This document shows positions 29,515 to 38,185 of a stretch of 64,000 nt of DNA, one piece after another. Below the pieces are notes generated by a model that saw only the letters and a list, made by a program, of their open reading frames with translations, searched no databases and was not told the DNA's origin. The DNA is taken from NCBI RefSeq assembly GCF_000214825.1, contig NC_015581.1:1178001-1242000 (forward strand), in the 5' to 3' direction. Made by a program: the position numbers and the translations under genes. Each line of letters begins with the position of its first letter. Positions within the stretch are counted from its first letter, which is position 1. The DNA comes from Thiomicrospira cyclica ALM1 (GTDB taxonomy: Bacteria > Pseudomonadota > Gammaproteobacteria > Thiomicrospirales > Thiomicrospiraceae).

Positions 29515-29520
29515 TATAAT
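29515..29520 (+). promoter_or_regulatory. -10 element of nadK-recN
   Basis: A perfect TATAAT 46 bases before the nadK ATG; no convincing -35 hexamer lies at 16-18 bases. Divergent from the grpE promoter. Confidence 0.4.
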
Positions 29521-29565
29521 CAACTTCATAATTTTAAAATCATCACGCTAATAACAGGTCTTTTC

Positions 29566-30441
29566 ATGTTTGATCGAATTGCTATTTTTGGTAAATACAA
29601 CGGATTTCAATCCTGGAAAAGCATTGACAAATTGATCAAGTTTTTTCAGGACCGTAACAAACAGGTTGTCCTTGACCAAATCTCCTGTCAAGACTTTCCC
29701 GTGGAACGCTATGGTGTCCCATTACTGAATCGCGATGAAATGATAGGGCAGTTTGATATAGCGATTGTCGTCGGGGGCGATGGTACTTTTTTAGATGTGG
29801 CACGTTTTGTTGTAGACCAGCAAAAACCGATTTTAGGCGTCAACCTTGGGCGTTTGGGGTTCTTGGCAGACGTATCACCGGAATTGATGCTTAACACTAT
29901 GGAAGATGTTTTAAATGGCACCTATGATTGCGAAGAACGCAACCTACTTAGCGTGACTATCTATGATCAGGATGAACCTGTCTTTGAGCATTTAGCTTTT
30001 AACGATGTCGTCATTCATAAGCCAGATGCACCTAAGATGATTGAATTTGAAACTTTCATCAATGGTCGCTTCCTAAAAAGCCAACGCTCTGACGGCATGA
30101 TTATTGCCACACCAACCGGCTCAACGGCTTATGCGCTATCAGCTGGTGGGCCAATTGTTGATCCCAGTCTAAATGTACTGACCCTGGTTTCAATTAACCC
30201 GCATACTATGAGTAACCGCCCATTTGTGGTCGATGGTGATAGCCAAATTGAACTTCGCGCCCATGAAAACTGCAATGGTATTGCGCGAATTACTTGTGAT
30301 GGCCAAATTACTTTTGAAATTAATGCACGTCATCGTACGCAAGTCAAAAGGCATCGACATTTTATAAAACTCATCCATCCTTGCGGGCATGACTATTTCC
30401 AATTACTACGCGCCAAACTTCATTGGGGTGAAAAACTATAA
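29566..30441 (+). CDS. nadK: NAD kinase
   Basis: Phosphorylates NAD to NADP with ATP. The GGDGTFLDVAR motif near residue 64 contains the catalytic Asp, LGVNLGRLGFLAD follows, and TPTGSTAYALSAGGPIV near residue 185 is the second NadK signature. I chose the ATG at 29566 (MFDRIAIFGKY, 291 residues, AGG upstream) because the frame's earlier TTG at 29509 would lie upstream of the TATAAT. The stop overlaps the recN ATG by one base (TAATG), so the two are translationally coupled. Confidence 0.95.
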   Translation: MFDRIAIFGKYNGFQSWKSIDKLIKFFQDRNKQVVLDQISCQDFPVERYGVPLLNRDEMIGQFDIAIVVGGDGTFLDVARFVVDQQKPILGVNLGRLGFLADVSPELMLNTMEDVLNGTYDCEERNLLSVTIYDQDEPVFEHLAFNDVVIHKPDAPKMIEFETFINGRFLKSQRSDGMIIATPTGSTAYALSAGGPIVDPSLNVLTLVSINPHTMSNRPFVVDGDSQIELRAHENCNGIARITCDGQITFEINARHRTQVKRHRHFIKLIHPCGHDYFQLLRAKLHWGEKL

Positions 30442-32111
30442 TGCTGTCTTTTTTACACATTCAAAACCTCGCACTCATTACCCAGCTCGAACTGCAATTT
30501 AAACCCGGACTTACCGTCTTAACCGGAGAAACAGGCGCGGGTAAATCGATTTTACTTGACGGCTTGGGACTGGTACTCGGTGAACGGGCGGATTCTAACT
30601 TAGTCAGACATGGTAAAACCAAGGCAACAGTTACGGCTGAGTTTGACTTAGCTCATGCACCCGAGCAGCAGGCCTGGCTTCAAAACAACGATTTAGAAGA
30701 CGCCCATCACGCAGCGACTTGTATCATCCAGCGCAGTGTCAATGCCGATGGCCGCTCCAAAGCCTACATTAATGGTCGCCCAACAACCTTGGGTAAATTA
30801 AAAGAGCTAGGGCAACAATTAATTGTGATTCATGGTCAACATCAACATCAGGCACTGGTTAACCTAGACACGCAACGCGAACTCCTTGACAGGTTTGGCC
30901 AACTCCAACCCCTAGCCTACCAAGTCAAACAAGCTTTTAAAACCTGGCAAAGCCTAACCCAACAGCTACGGGCATTGCAAGCGGCACAGCAAGACGCACA
31001 GGCCAAATTAGAATTACTCGAATTTAAATTTCAGGAATTTGACAAAATCAAACCACTTAGCGGCGAATTTGATCAACTGTCTGAAGAACAACGCACATTA
31101 GCCCATGCTAATGACATTAAAACCGCCGGTTTACAAACCTATGAGCAACTCGATGGCGAAAGCAGTGCCGCCAGTCACATCAGCAAAGCGCTGGGTGAGA
31201 TCACTCGAGCCGTGACCTACAGTCCCGCGCTTGCCCAACAACAACTGCGTTTGGAAAGCCTATTAATCGAGCTACAAGAAATCGCTAATGAGCTGTATCA
31301 TTACAGTGATAACATTGAACTAGACCCCTACCGACTCGATGAAGTCGATAGCCGTCTTGGACAACTGCACGCGCTTGCAAAAAAATATCATCTTACCCCG
31401 GATACGCTTGCTGACTTTTATCAACAACTTGGCGAGCAACGCCACAGCCTAACCCACCAAGACGAGCATCAGTTGGCGTTGGAACAAGACATCGCAGAAG
31501 CTCATACCGCACTTCTCAAGGCATGTAGCCGACTCACAGAGGCAAGACAGACGACAGCCAAGCAACTTAATACTAGTATCACCACAGCTATGCAAGCGTT
31601 GGGCATGGCCGCTGGACGCTTTGAAGTCGCTATCACACCGATCGAAGTTAATTTTTACGGACAAGATAAAATTGAGTTTCTGATTCAAACCAACCCAGGT
31701 CAGCCGGCACAGCCTTTGCAAAAAATTGCTTCTGGCGGTGAGTTGTCACGGATTAGCCTTGCGATCCAGGTCGCTTGTGCGCAAATCAGTCAGACTGCTA
31801 CGTTAATATTTGACGAGGTGGACGTAGGTATTGGTGGCGCTGTGGCCGAAATCGTCGGTCAAAAAATGCGCACCCTAGGACACCAACGCCAAGTCTTTGC
31901 GGTCACCCATCTTGGTCAAGTCGCAAGCTATGGCAACCAGCACTTCAAGGTCGCCAAACAAAGCCAGTACAATGAAACCATAACCGAAGTTCGACCTTTA
32001 GATAAAGACATTAGAGTGAAGGAAATTGCAAGGATGATTGGGGGTATTGAGATTACCGAGCAAACCATTGGCCTGGCAAATGAACTACTCGAACAGGCCA
32101 ATCAGTTTTAA
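30441..32111 (+). CDS. recN: DNA repair protein RecN
   Basis: SMC-like ATPase acting in double-strand break repair. Walker A GETGAGKSILLDGL near residue 30, a long coiled-coil middle region (~150-370, with many QL/QQ heptads), then the ABC signature IASGGELSRISLAI near residue 428 and Walker B LIFDEVDVGIGG. 556 residues is normal. No LexA-type SOS box is evident, since the gene starts within nadK. Confidence 0.96.
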   Translation: MLSFLHIQNLALITQLELQFKPGLTVLTGETGAGKSILLDGLGLVLGERADSNLVRHGKTKATVTAEFDLAHAPEQQAWLQNNDLEDAHHAATCIIQRSVNADGRSKAYINGRPTTLGKLKELGQQLIVIHGQHQHQALVNLDTQRELLDRFGQLQPLAYQVKQAFKTWQSLTQQLRALQAAQQDAQAKLELLEFKFQEFDKIKPLSGEFDQLSEEQRTLAHANDIKTAGLQTYEQLDGESSAASHISKALGEITRAVTYSPALAQQQLRLESLLIELQEIANELYHYSDNIELDPYRLDEVDSRLGQLHALAKKYHLTPDTLADFYQQLGEQRHSLTHQDEHQLALEQDIAEAHTALLKACSRLTEARQTTAKQLNTSITTAMQALGMAAGRFEVAITPIEVNFYGQDKIEFLIQTNPGQPAQPLQKIASGGELSRISLAIQVACAQISQTATLIFDEVDVGIGGAVAEIVGQKMRTLGHQRQVFAVTHLGQVASYGNQHFKVAKQSQYNETITEVRPLDKDIRVKEIARMIGGIEITEQTIGLANELLEQANQF

Positions 32112-32120
32112 CTTTTTCTG

Positions 32121-32552
32121 CTAACGACCGCGCTCGTCTTTACTGGTTTCAGACTCAAGTGTGCCATAGATAACTAAGTTGTGATTCGAAAGGTTATAGC
32201 CATTTTCTTTGGCAATATCTCGAATACGATCCTCAATAATTGGGTCAACAAACTCTTTTACAAACCCGGACTTCAAGCAGACAAGATGATCGTGGTTATC
32301 TCCAGTATCTAATTCGAAAATAGAAATATTGTTTTCAAAATTTAGACGACGAACAATACCTGCTTGTTCGAACTGCGTTAACACACGATAAACAGTTGCT
32401 AAGCCAACTTCTTCACCTTGCTCAATCAAAATCTTATAGACATCTTCTGCGGTCAAATGATGTTGATCACCAGATGACTCTAAAATCTGTAGTATTTTTA
32501 GGCGGGGCAAGGTCACTTTTAAGCCAACCCGTTTTAATTCATGACCGCTCAT
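32121..32552 (-). CDS. fur: Ferric uptake regulator Fur
   Basis: Fe(II)-dependent repressor. The winged helix (LPRLKILQILE ... HHLTAEDVYKILIEQGEEVGLATVYRVLTQFEQAGIV) is typical, as is NHDHLVCL in the metal-binding dimerisation domain. The structural zinc motif is incomplete: the first CxxC reads CLKSG, with Ser for the second Cys, and no second CxxC is present near the C-terminus. Regulatory-site residues H88, D89 and H90 (E. coli numbering) are kept. It lies next to bamE, as in many gammaproteobacteria, and convergent to recN. Confidence 0.94.
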   Translation of the reverse strand: MSGHELKRVGLKVTLPRLKILQILESSGDQHHLTAEDVYKILIEQGEEVGLATVYRVLTQFEQAGIVRRLNFENNISIFELDTGDNHDHLVCLKSGFVKEFVDPIIEDRIRDIAKENGYNLSNHNLVIYGTLESETSKDERGR

Positions 32553-32582
32553 TTAAAGACTCCACTTATGAGATTTGTTATT

Positions 32583-32610
32583 ATTTTAAAGTAATGGCTA
32601 GAATGAACAA
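32583..32610 (-). promoter_or_regulatory. Promoter of fur
   Basis: On the minus strand, TTGTTC (32610-32605), 16 bases, TAAAAT (32588-32583). The predicted start is about 25 bases before the fur ATG. I see no clear Fur box overlapping it. Confidence 0.5.
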
Positions 32611-32618
32611 CTTTTGAC

Positions 32619-32624
32619 TATAAT
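32619..32624 (+). promoter_or_regulatory. -10 element upstream of bamE
   Basis: TATAAT about 107 bases before the bamE start, back to back with the fur promoter. No clear -35 at the right distance. Confidence 0.35.
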
Positions 32625-32730
32625 AACGAAAAAAATGCGCTCAACACCATTTAAAAATCAATCAAAATTCAAATTTTAATAGCAAAGTTTAATTTAGTAA
32701 AGCGTAAAAGACGCACATATAGGAAAGATT

Positions 32731-33087
32731 ATGACGGTAAAAGCTCCACTGCTCCATCTAAGCTGGATTACATTACTCAGCCTGTTTCTAAGCGGTTGTG
32801 GTGGCATTAAACCCTTCAAAGCACCCATTGCTCAAGGCGTAGTGATCGAACAGGCTATGCTAGAGGAACTACAAGTAGGCTTAAGTCAGCAACAAGTCCG
32901 GAGTTTATTAGGGCCTAACTATGGCCAACACCCCTTTCGCCCTAATGTTTGGGACTACACTTATTCGAACAGTAATCGCAACCTGCACCCAGATGCGGCT
33001 GGTCGACTGCAATTGATATTTGATGATCAAGGCTTTTTAGAATCTTGGCAAGTCATTGAAACCGAAAGTCGTAAAATTAAGCTTTAA
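32731..33087 (+). CDS. bamE: Outer membrane protein assembly factor BamE (SmpA)
   Basis: A lipoprotein subunit of the BAM complex that inserts beta-barrel proteins in the outer membrane. The signal ends in a lipobox LSGC with Cys23. The mature domain shows the SmpA/OmlA pattern: MLEELQVGLSQQQVRSLLG, then RPNVWDYTYS and LQLIFDDQGFL. 118 residues, AGGAAAG ribosome binding site. Its stop is 5 bases from the convergent rnfH stop. Confidence 0.93.
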   Translation: MTVKAPLLHLSWITLLSLFLSGCGGIKPFKAPIAQGVVIEQAMLEELQVGLSQQQVRSLLGPNYGQHPFRPNVWDYTYSNSNRNLHPDAAGRLQLIFDDQGFLESWQVIETESRKIKL

Positions 33088-33092
33088 GACGT

Positions 33093-33386
33093 TTAATTAT
33101 CAGCGGCAACCTGTCGCCTGCGCTCTTTAGGATCGACTTTTAAAGGGCGGTATACTTCTACTCTATCACCATCTCGTAATGGCGTATTAACCGCTACCGG
33201 CCGGCTAAAAATTCCTAACTGATCAATTACCGCATCTGGGTAATCGTCAAGTAACGGACTAGATTTTACAGCCTCAAGCGCCGACGTTGCCTCCGGCAAT
33301 TCGAGCACATACAAAGACTGCTTATTTGGTAAAGCATAGGCAACCTCAACACGTATGGTGGCCGTATTCTGCTCCAAATTATCCAT
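33093..33386 (-). CDS. rnfH: RnfH family protein
   Basis: A 97-residue beta-grasp (ubiquitin-like) protein of the RnfH family (UPF0125), recognised by IRVEVAYALPNKQ and by RDGDRVEVYRPLKVDPKERRRQ. Function is unsettled. Its ATG overlaps the end of ratA by 8 bases; the ratA-rnfH pair beside smpB is conserved in gammaproteobacteria. Confidence 0.92.
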   Translation of the reverse strand: MDNLEQNTATIRVEVAYALPNKQSLYVLELPEATSALEAVKSSPLLDDYPDAVIDQLGIFSRPVAVNTPLRDGDRVEVYRPLKVDPKERRRQVAADN

Positions 33387-33810
33387 AAATCTGCTCCGCT
33401 CGTGTTACAAAACTACTGACAAAGGTATTGGCAATTTGCTCGAAAATACTATTGAGCGCCACCTTTAGTAAACCAGAACTGACTTCAAACTCAATCTCAA
33501 AGTTGATTTTGCATGCCTGCTCATCTAACGCTTTAAAAGTCCACTCACCCTGCAAATGACTAAATGGCCCATCTAATAATCGCATTTCAATGCGCTGATT
33601 CGGCGTCAAATGATTCTGGGTTTTAAAGACCTGCTTAATGCCCAGCTTGGCGATCGTAACCTCAGCTTGCATTGAAAGCTCATCAACCATTAATACGCGC
33701 GCACCTCCACACCAAGGCAAAAACTCGGGATAACGAGCTACATCATTAACCACGTCATACATTTGCTTGGCAGAATAATTTAACAAGGCGGTGCGGGAAA
33801 TTTTTTTCAT
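33379..33810 (-). CDS. ratA: Ribosome association toxin/coenzyme Q-binding START-like protein RatA
   Basis: A START-fold (polyketide cyclase-like) protein: ISRTALLNYSAKQMYDVVNDVARYPEFLPWCGG begins the domain, and RMLDGPFSHLQGEW-like residues near 75 are typical. E. coli RatA (PasT) has been described as blocking 70S assembly and as a ubiquinone-binding Coq10 relative; which role applies here is unknown. The frame extends to 33894, but MKKISRTALL at 33810 (or Met two codons earlier) fits the family and stays clear of smpB. No separate antitoxin is present apart from rnfH. Confidence 0.88.
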   Translation of the reverse strand: MKKISRTALLNYSAKQMYDVVNDVARYPEFLPWCGGARVLMVDELSMQAEVTIAKLGIKQVFKTQNHLTPNQRIEMRLLDGPFSHLQGEWTFKALDEQACKINFEIEFEVSSGLLKVALNSIFEQIANTFVSSFVTRAEQIYG

Positions 33811-33837
33811 AGGCATCTTTTTTTGAGCAAACTTCGT

Positions 33838-33843
33838 TATAAT
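33838..33843 (+). promoter_or_regulatory. -10 element of smpB, giving a near-leaderless transcript
   Basis: A perfect TATAAT ends 10 bases before the smpB ATG. A start at the usual 6-7 bases downstream would leave a 5' leader of only a few bases, and no Shine-Dalgarno sequence precedes the ATG. Confidence 0.5.
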
Positions 33844-33853
33844 GCGCGACATT

Positions 33854-34333
33854 ATGGCAAAAAAAGCAAAGAAACAAAACCACTCAAACCGCATCGCTGA
33901 AAACCGGAAAGCGCGCTTCGATTATTTTATTGAAGAAACCTTTGAGGCAGGCCTAGTGCTGGAAGGCTGGGAAATCAAAAGCCTGCGCGCGGGCAAGGTG
34001 CAAATCAACGAAAGCTACATTTTGTTTAAAAACAATGAAGCTTGGTTATTTGGCGCCCTTATTACGCCATTGATTACGGCTTCTTCGCATCAAGCACACG
34101 ATCCGCTGCGAACCCGAAAACTCTTAATGCACCGTCGTCAGATTGATCGTATGATGGGACAGGTCGATCAAAAAGGTTATACTGTGGTGTCACTAAACCT
34201 ACACTGGCATCAAGGTCGGGTAAAAATAGACATCGGCCTTGCAAAAGGTAAAAAGCTTCACGATAAACGCGCGACTGAAAAAGAACGCGATTGGAATCGT
34301 GATAAACAACGCATCCTAAAATCATTCGGTTAA
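33854..34333 (+). CDS. smpB: SsrA-binding protein SmpB
   Basis: Binds tmRNA and is needed for trans-translation. Family signatures: [41 protein letters not shown] and the basic tail [17 protein letters not shown], which enters the ribosome. The ATG at 33854 (MAKKAKKQ, 159 residues) is preferred over one four codons upstream because of the promoter position. The last 12 bases overlap the tail of tesA. The tmRNA gene is not next to it. Confidence 0.95.
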   Translation: MAKKAKKQNHSNRIAENRKARFDYFIEETFEAGLVLEGWEIKSLRAGKVQINESYILFKNNEAWLFGALITPLITASSHQAHDPLRTRKLLMHRRQIDRMMGQVDQKGYTVVSLNLHWHQGRVKIDIGLAKGKKLHDKRATEKERDWNRDKQRILKSFG

Positions 34334-34996
34334 CCAAGCCTGCAACTGCGGCCATAACCGCTCAAGAATAAGTGGTTGTGCGGCGGCATTTGGGTGCAAT
34401 CCATCGTCCAGCATTAACGCGGGATTTAATGCCACATCCGCTAAAAAAAACGGATCCAGTGGCACAGTATATTGTTCTGATAACTGCTGATACATTTGCG
34501 CTAAGCGGCGATCAAACGCTGGCCCATAATTGGGCGGCAAGCGGATTCCCAGCAATTTCACCTTAGCACCCTGTTGTAAACTCACTTCAATCATCTGTGC
34601 GAGATTCTGCTGGGTTTGCGCTAAGTTTTGCCCGCGTAAAGCATCATTCGCACCCAGCTCAATAATGACATAACTGGGTTGATGCTGAGACAGCAGGCCT
34701 GGTAATCGCTGTAAACCGCCCGAGGTGGTTTCACCGCTTAGACTCGCATTGACCACGCGTAGGTTTTTTAATTGTTGCATAGTCTGTTGACTGAGTTTTT
34801 GGTCTAATAAGAACACCCAGCCGTCTTGTTGTGGAATACCATAGGCCGCGCTTAAACTATCACCCAGCACTAGCAAGGTTGTTGACGCCTGTGATGTTTG
34901 ACTGGCCACAACCAACGCAAAAGCCATCACACCCAATACAATCAATTGCGAAGTTCGCCTAACCTGACGATAAAGAGTAATTAACTCATGACCCAC
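34322..34996 (-). CDS. tesA: GDSL esterase / acyl-CoA thioesterase I (TesA)
   Basis: Periplasmic SGNH hydrolase (thioesterase I, lysophospholipase L1, protease I activities in E. coli). Block [12 protein letters not shown] has the nucleophile Ser, block III is [11 protein letters not shown], and block V is [10 protein letters not shown] with the Asp/His pair. A hydrophobic signal ([15 protein letters not shown]) ends in SQAS. The start is uncertain: GTG at 34996 gives a full signal peptide with Arg residues and overlaps ybbA by 9 bases; an ATG at 34927 gives a very short one. Divergence from ybbA-ybbP is the E. coli arrangement. Confidence 0.9.
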   Translation of the reverse strand: MGHELITLYRQVRRTSQLIVLGVMAFALVVASQTSQASTTLLVLGDSLSAAYGIPQQDGWVFLLDQKLSQQTMQQLKNLRVVNASLSGETTSGGLQRLPGLLSQHQPSYVIIELGANDALRGQNLAQTQQNLAQMIEVSLQQGAKVKLLGIRLPPNYGPAFDRRLAQMYQQLSEQYTVPLDPFFLADVALNPALMLDDGLHPNAAAQPLILERLWPQLQAWLTE

Positions 34997-35680
34997 AATC
35001 CGACTAACCCTATTTTGCGCTTGCACAATGTTCACTACGAAGTATCCTCTGCTGCTTCATCTTTGGCTATCTTAAAGGGCTGTGAACTAGAAGTCGAGCC
35101 ACAACAGAGTCTGGCGATTGTTGGGCGTTCCGGTTCTGGCAAATCGACTTTGCTGGCGCTGATGGCGGGCTTAGATACTGCCACACGGGGTGATGTGCAA
35201 TTGCTCTCGCACAATTTATCACAACTCAATGAAGATCAACGTGCCCAAGTTCGCGCACAATCGGTCGGATTTGTGTTTCAAAACTTTCAACTGATGTCGG
35301 GCTTAACCGCGTTAGAAAATGTCATGATGCCCTTGGAATTGTTTAATCTTGATCAACCCAAACAACGCGCTGAAGCGGCCTTAGAATCCGTTGGCCTATC
35401 GCACCGCTTGCATCATCGCCCACAATCTTTATCGGGTGGCGAACAACAACGCGTCGCCATCGCCCGCGCCCTCGTCACTCAGCCCAAAATTTTGTTTGCC
35501 GATGAACCGACCGGCAACCTAGACGAAACCACCGCCAATCAAGTGCAAGATCTGTTGTTTCAACTACAAGACCATACCACCTTAATCTTGGTTACCCATG
35601 ATGTCGACTATGCTGCGCGCTGTCAGCGGCAAGTACGTTTAGAGCATGGTCAACTCATTGAGGACACAGTATGCCGTTAA
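34988..35680 (+). CDS. ybbA: ABC transporter ATPase, YbbA/LolD type
   Basis: ATPase partner of a MacB/FtsX-type permease. Walker A GRSGSGKSTLLALMAGL near residue 47, signature LSGGEQQRVAIARAL near residue 144, and Walker B ILFADEPTGNLD. The pairing with the following large permease and the divergent tesA identify it as YbbA rather than LolD, which is encoded at 46.2-47.0 kb. Its stop overlaps the permease start by 10 bases. Confidence 0.9.
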   Translation: MTHNPTNPILRLHNVHYEVSSAASSLAILKGCELEVEPQQSLAIVGRSGSGKSTLLALMAGLDTATRGDVQLLSHNLSQLNEDQRAQVRAQSVGFVFQNFQLMSGLTALENVMMPLELFNLDQPKQRAEAALESVGLSHRLHHRPQSLSGGEQQRVAIARALVTQPKILFADEPTGNLDETTANQVQDLLFQLQDHTTLILVTHDVDYAARCQRQVRLEHGQLIEDTVCR

Positions 35681-38145
35681 TTACGACGGCTTTGCGTTGG
35701 TTTTGGCGTGGCATTCGACGCGGTGATTGGTTGTGGCTATGGATTGCGGTGGTTATTGCCAGCACCAGTGTCACCCTGGTTGAACAGGTCGCACAAACCG
35801 TGCAAAAAAGCATGCTCAGCAAGGCCGCCGAATCCTTATCGGCGGATCTGGTGATTCGCTCAACCCGTCCCATTGATACCCTTTGGCAAGACTGGGCGGC
35901 CGACAACCAACTAGAAACCAGTGAAACCCTGAGCTTAACCACTATGGCACTGCACCAAGATCAGTTTCAAATGGTCATGCTTCGAGGCGTGTCAGCCAAC
36001 TTCCCATTACGTGGCCAACTACGCACCGAACATAAGCACCAACTCGCTGAATTAGGGGATAACGCGGTGTTTGCTGACCCGCAATTAGCAGGCCTGCTGG
36101 GTTTAAATCTGGGCGATGAAATATCGCTCGGCAACCGCGATTTTATCGCCCTGGATTGGTTGAGTGACCAAGATGTATTTCAAGCCACTTTCAGCCAATT
36201 CGCCCCCCAAGTTATTCTACCCATCGAACAAATCACCGAACTCGGTTTACTGGGGCCAGGCAGTCGCGCCACCTTTGAAATCGGGTTTAGTGGCAATGCC
36301 GCTACCCTAGAGAACCTCTATTTACAGCTAATCGAAGCCGACGAACCGCATTGGCAAATATTGCAAGCCCGTGCACCAACCCCCGACCTCGAACGCGCTC
36401 TTAATACCGCTTGGTTATTTTTAGACCTAGCATCGCTAGCGACCGTATTAGTTGCCGGTCTAGCCATTTTGATTGCCAGCCAATTTTATCTAAAACGCTG
36501 GACAGCAACCCTCGCCCTATTACGGGCCACTGGTGCCACCAGCCGCCATCTGATGGCTCTTTTTGCCCTACAACTCACCTTCTTAGCGGTATTTGCCAGC
36601 GGCGTCGGAATTGCGCTAGGATTAAGTCTGTTTTATTTACTCACCCCTGTATTAGCTAACTATTTTAGCCCGCTGGTGATAGCCAGCCCAGGCACCGCCA
36701 TACTGTTAGGTTTGCTTAGTGGCACCCTTGCGCTTTGGACCTTTACCTGGCCGGCTTTTTATCGCGCCATGCAAGTGTCGCCGCTTAGCGTACTCCGCCA
36801 AGACCTAAGCCCCAAAAATGCCCTGACCGCCCTGTTAATTAGTCTGCTGTTGCTATTTGTTTTGATGTCACTGCTATTAAATAATCAACTGTTGATCTGG
36901 GCCATGCCCAGTTTAATGATCGGCGGGGCGATTTTAGCGTTATTAGCAGGCCTGCTGTTATGGGGCTTGGTGAAAATTCAACCCTGGACACAAGGCTGGC
37001 TCCGCATTGCGATCGCTGGGCTGACCCGATCACCAGGTCTGGTTATCACCCAATTAGTCGCCATCGGATTAGTTATTTTTGTGCTGTTAGTCATGTCGTT
37101 TGTACGTCATGATTTACTGAATGCTTGGCAATCAACACTGCCAGCAGATATGCCCGACACATTTGTAATGAACATTCAACCCGACCAACAAACCGGGGTC
37201 GCTGGGTTACTGGCAGAGCGGAGTTTAGATGCCGACCTAGTGCCGATGGTGCGGGGGCGACTAATGGCTAAAAATGATCAACCGATGCGTGCCAGTCAGT
37301 TTGAAGAACCGCGCGCCAAACGATTACTAGAGCGCGAAGCCAATATTGCGGTACTCGGCACGCCGCCAGAATACAATCGTATCACCGAACAATTACCGGC
37401 AACCCTATGGCAAACCGAGCTGCCTGGCGTATCGCTCGAGGCCGAGATTGCGACGCTGTTTGGGATTCGGTTGGGTGATATTCTAACCTTCGACCTGATT
37501 GGCGAAACACTCCAGTATCAAGTGCGCAGTTTCCGTGAGGTGGATTGGCAGAGTTTTCGACTGAACTTTTTCTTTATCCTGGAACCAACGGATCAGCCTT
37601 TACCGATTACCTATATCACCAATTTCCAATCGAATTTGGATGAAACAGACACCCTCGCTTTACGCTTAGCGATTAACGAACAATTCTCGGGGGTATTGTG
37701 GGTTGATGCACGCGCGATGATTCGACAAATTCGTGACATTATGAGCCAGGCGGCGATGGCAGTGACGCTACTTTATATCTTTACCCTGGTCGCCAGTCTG
37801 GTGGTAGTGTTTACCGCCACCCAATCAACCCAACTGGCTCGCTTGCGGACCTGGCTGCTGTTGCGCACGCTCGGTGCCAAACAAGCCGACATTGTCAAAA
37901 TTGGTTTAACGGAATTTGTGTTAATTGGTATTTTGGGGGGCTTATTTGCAGCCAGTTTAGGCCAAGTCGCGAGTAGCTTAATTGCCCATTTCTGGTTAGA
38001 ACTGCAGGTGGGCTTTAACCCGCTCATTTGGCTCAGTGCGATTATTGTCAGTGCACTACTGCTGCTGTTGATTGGCTGGTTAACCCAGCGTCATCCCCTG
38101 CGCCAAACACCAAAGCAGTTATTACAGACTTTGCAAGCTGACTAG
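35671..38145 (+). CDS. ybbP: ABC transporter permease, YbbP type (FtsX domains)
   Basis: An 824-residue inner-membrane protein with two FtsX-like halves: an N-terminal helix (~25-45), a periplasmic region, three helices near 245-360, further helices near 385-480, a second periplasmic region, and three helices near 690-800. Length and order match E. coli YbbP (804). The transported substrate is unknown; these systems are thought to act on lipids or lipoproteins rather than small solutes. Two CAGGCCTG palindromes lie in its coding sequence and a palindrome pair begins at its TAG stop. Confidence 0.88.
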   Translation: MPLITTALRWFWRGIRRGDWLWLWIAVVIASTSVTLVEQVAQTVQKSMLSKAAESLSADLVIRSTRPIDTLWQDWAADNQLETSETLSLTTMALHQDQFQMVMLRGVSANFPLRGQLRTEHKHQLAELGDNAVFADPQLAGLLGLNLGDEISLGNRDFIALDWLSDQDVFQATFSQFAPQVILPIEQITELGLLGPGSRATFEIGFSGNAATLENLYLQLIEADEPHWQILQARAPTPDLERALNTAWLFLDLASLATVLVAGLAILIASQFYLKRWTATLALLRATGATSRHLMALFALQLTFLAVFASGVGIALGLSLFYLLTPVLANYFSPLVIASPGTAILLGLLSGTLALWTFTWPAFYRAMQVSPLSVLRQDLSPKNALTALLISLLLLFVLMSLLLNNQLLIWAMPSLMIGGAILALLAGLLLWGLVKIQPWTQGWLRIAIAGLTRSPGLVITQLVAIGLVIFVLLVMSFVRHDLLNAWQSTLPADMPDTFVMNIQPDQQTGVAGLLAERSLDADLVPMVRGRLMAKNDQPMRASQFEEPRAKRLLEREANIAVLGTPPEYNRITEQLPATLWQTELPGVSLEAEIATLFGIRLGDILTFDLIGETLQYQVRSFREVDWQSFRLNFFFILEPTDQPLPITYITNFQSNLDETDTLALRLAINEQFSGVLWVDARAMIRQIRDIMSQAAMAVTLLYIFTLVASLVVVFTATQSTQLARLRTWLLLRTLGAKQADIVKIGLTEFVLIGILGGLFAASLGQVASSLIAHFWLELQVGFNPLIWLSAIIVSALLLLLIGWLTQRHPLRQTPKQLLQTLQAD

Positions 38146-38180
38146 CAGGTCAGTTAACAGACCAACTAGCAGGCCTGCTA
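38143..38180. repeat. Twin palindrome unit behind the ybbP stop
   Basis: Starts with the TAG stop of ybbP: TAGCAGGTC at 38143, an imperfect GGTC/GACC palindrome around GTTAAC (38148-38163), then TAGCAGGCCTGCTA (38167-38180). TAGCAGG and CCTGCTA can pair across the unit. It fills the 40-base gap between convergent ybbP and ilvA and may end transcription. Confidence 0.6.
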
Positions 38181-38185
38181 TCGGC

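Noticed and set aside
32553-32730. Fur box in the fur-bamE region
   Set aside because: The region is AT-rich, but no copy close to GATAATGATAATCATTATC or its hexamer repeats is visible.
33379-33810. ratA-rnfH as a toxin-antitoxin pair
   Set aside because: RatB/RnfH has not been shown to act as an antitoxin and the pair is a conserved housekeeping neighbour of smpB; START-fold ubiquinone binding is an equal explanation.
34334-35000. tmRNA (ssrA) next to smpB
   Set aside because: The region after smpB is fully occupied by tesA and ybbA; no tRNA-like ends or tag frame are visible.
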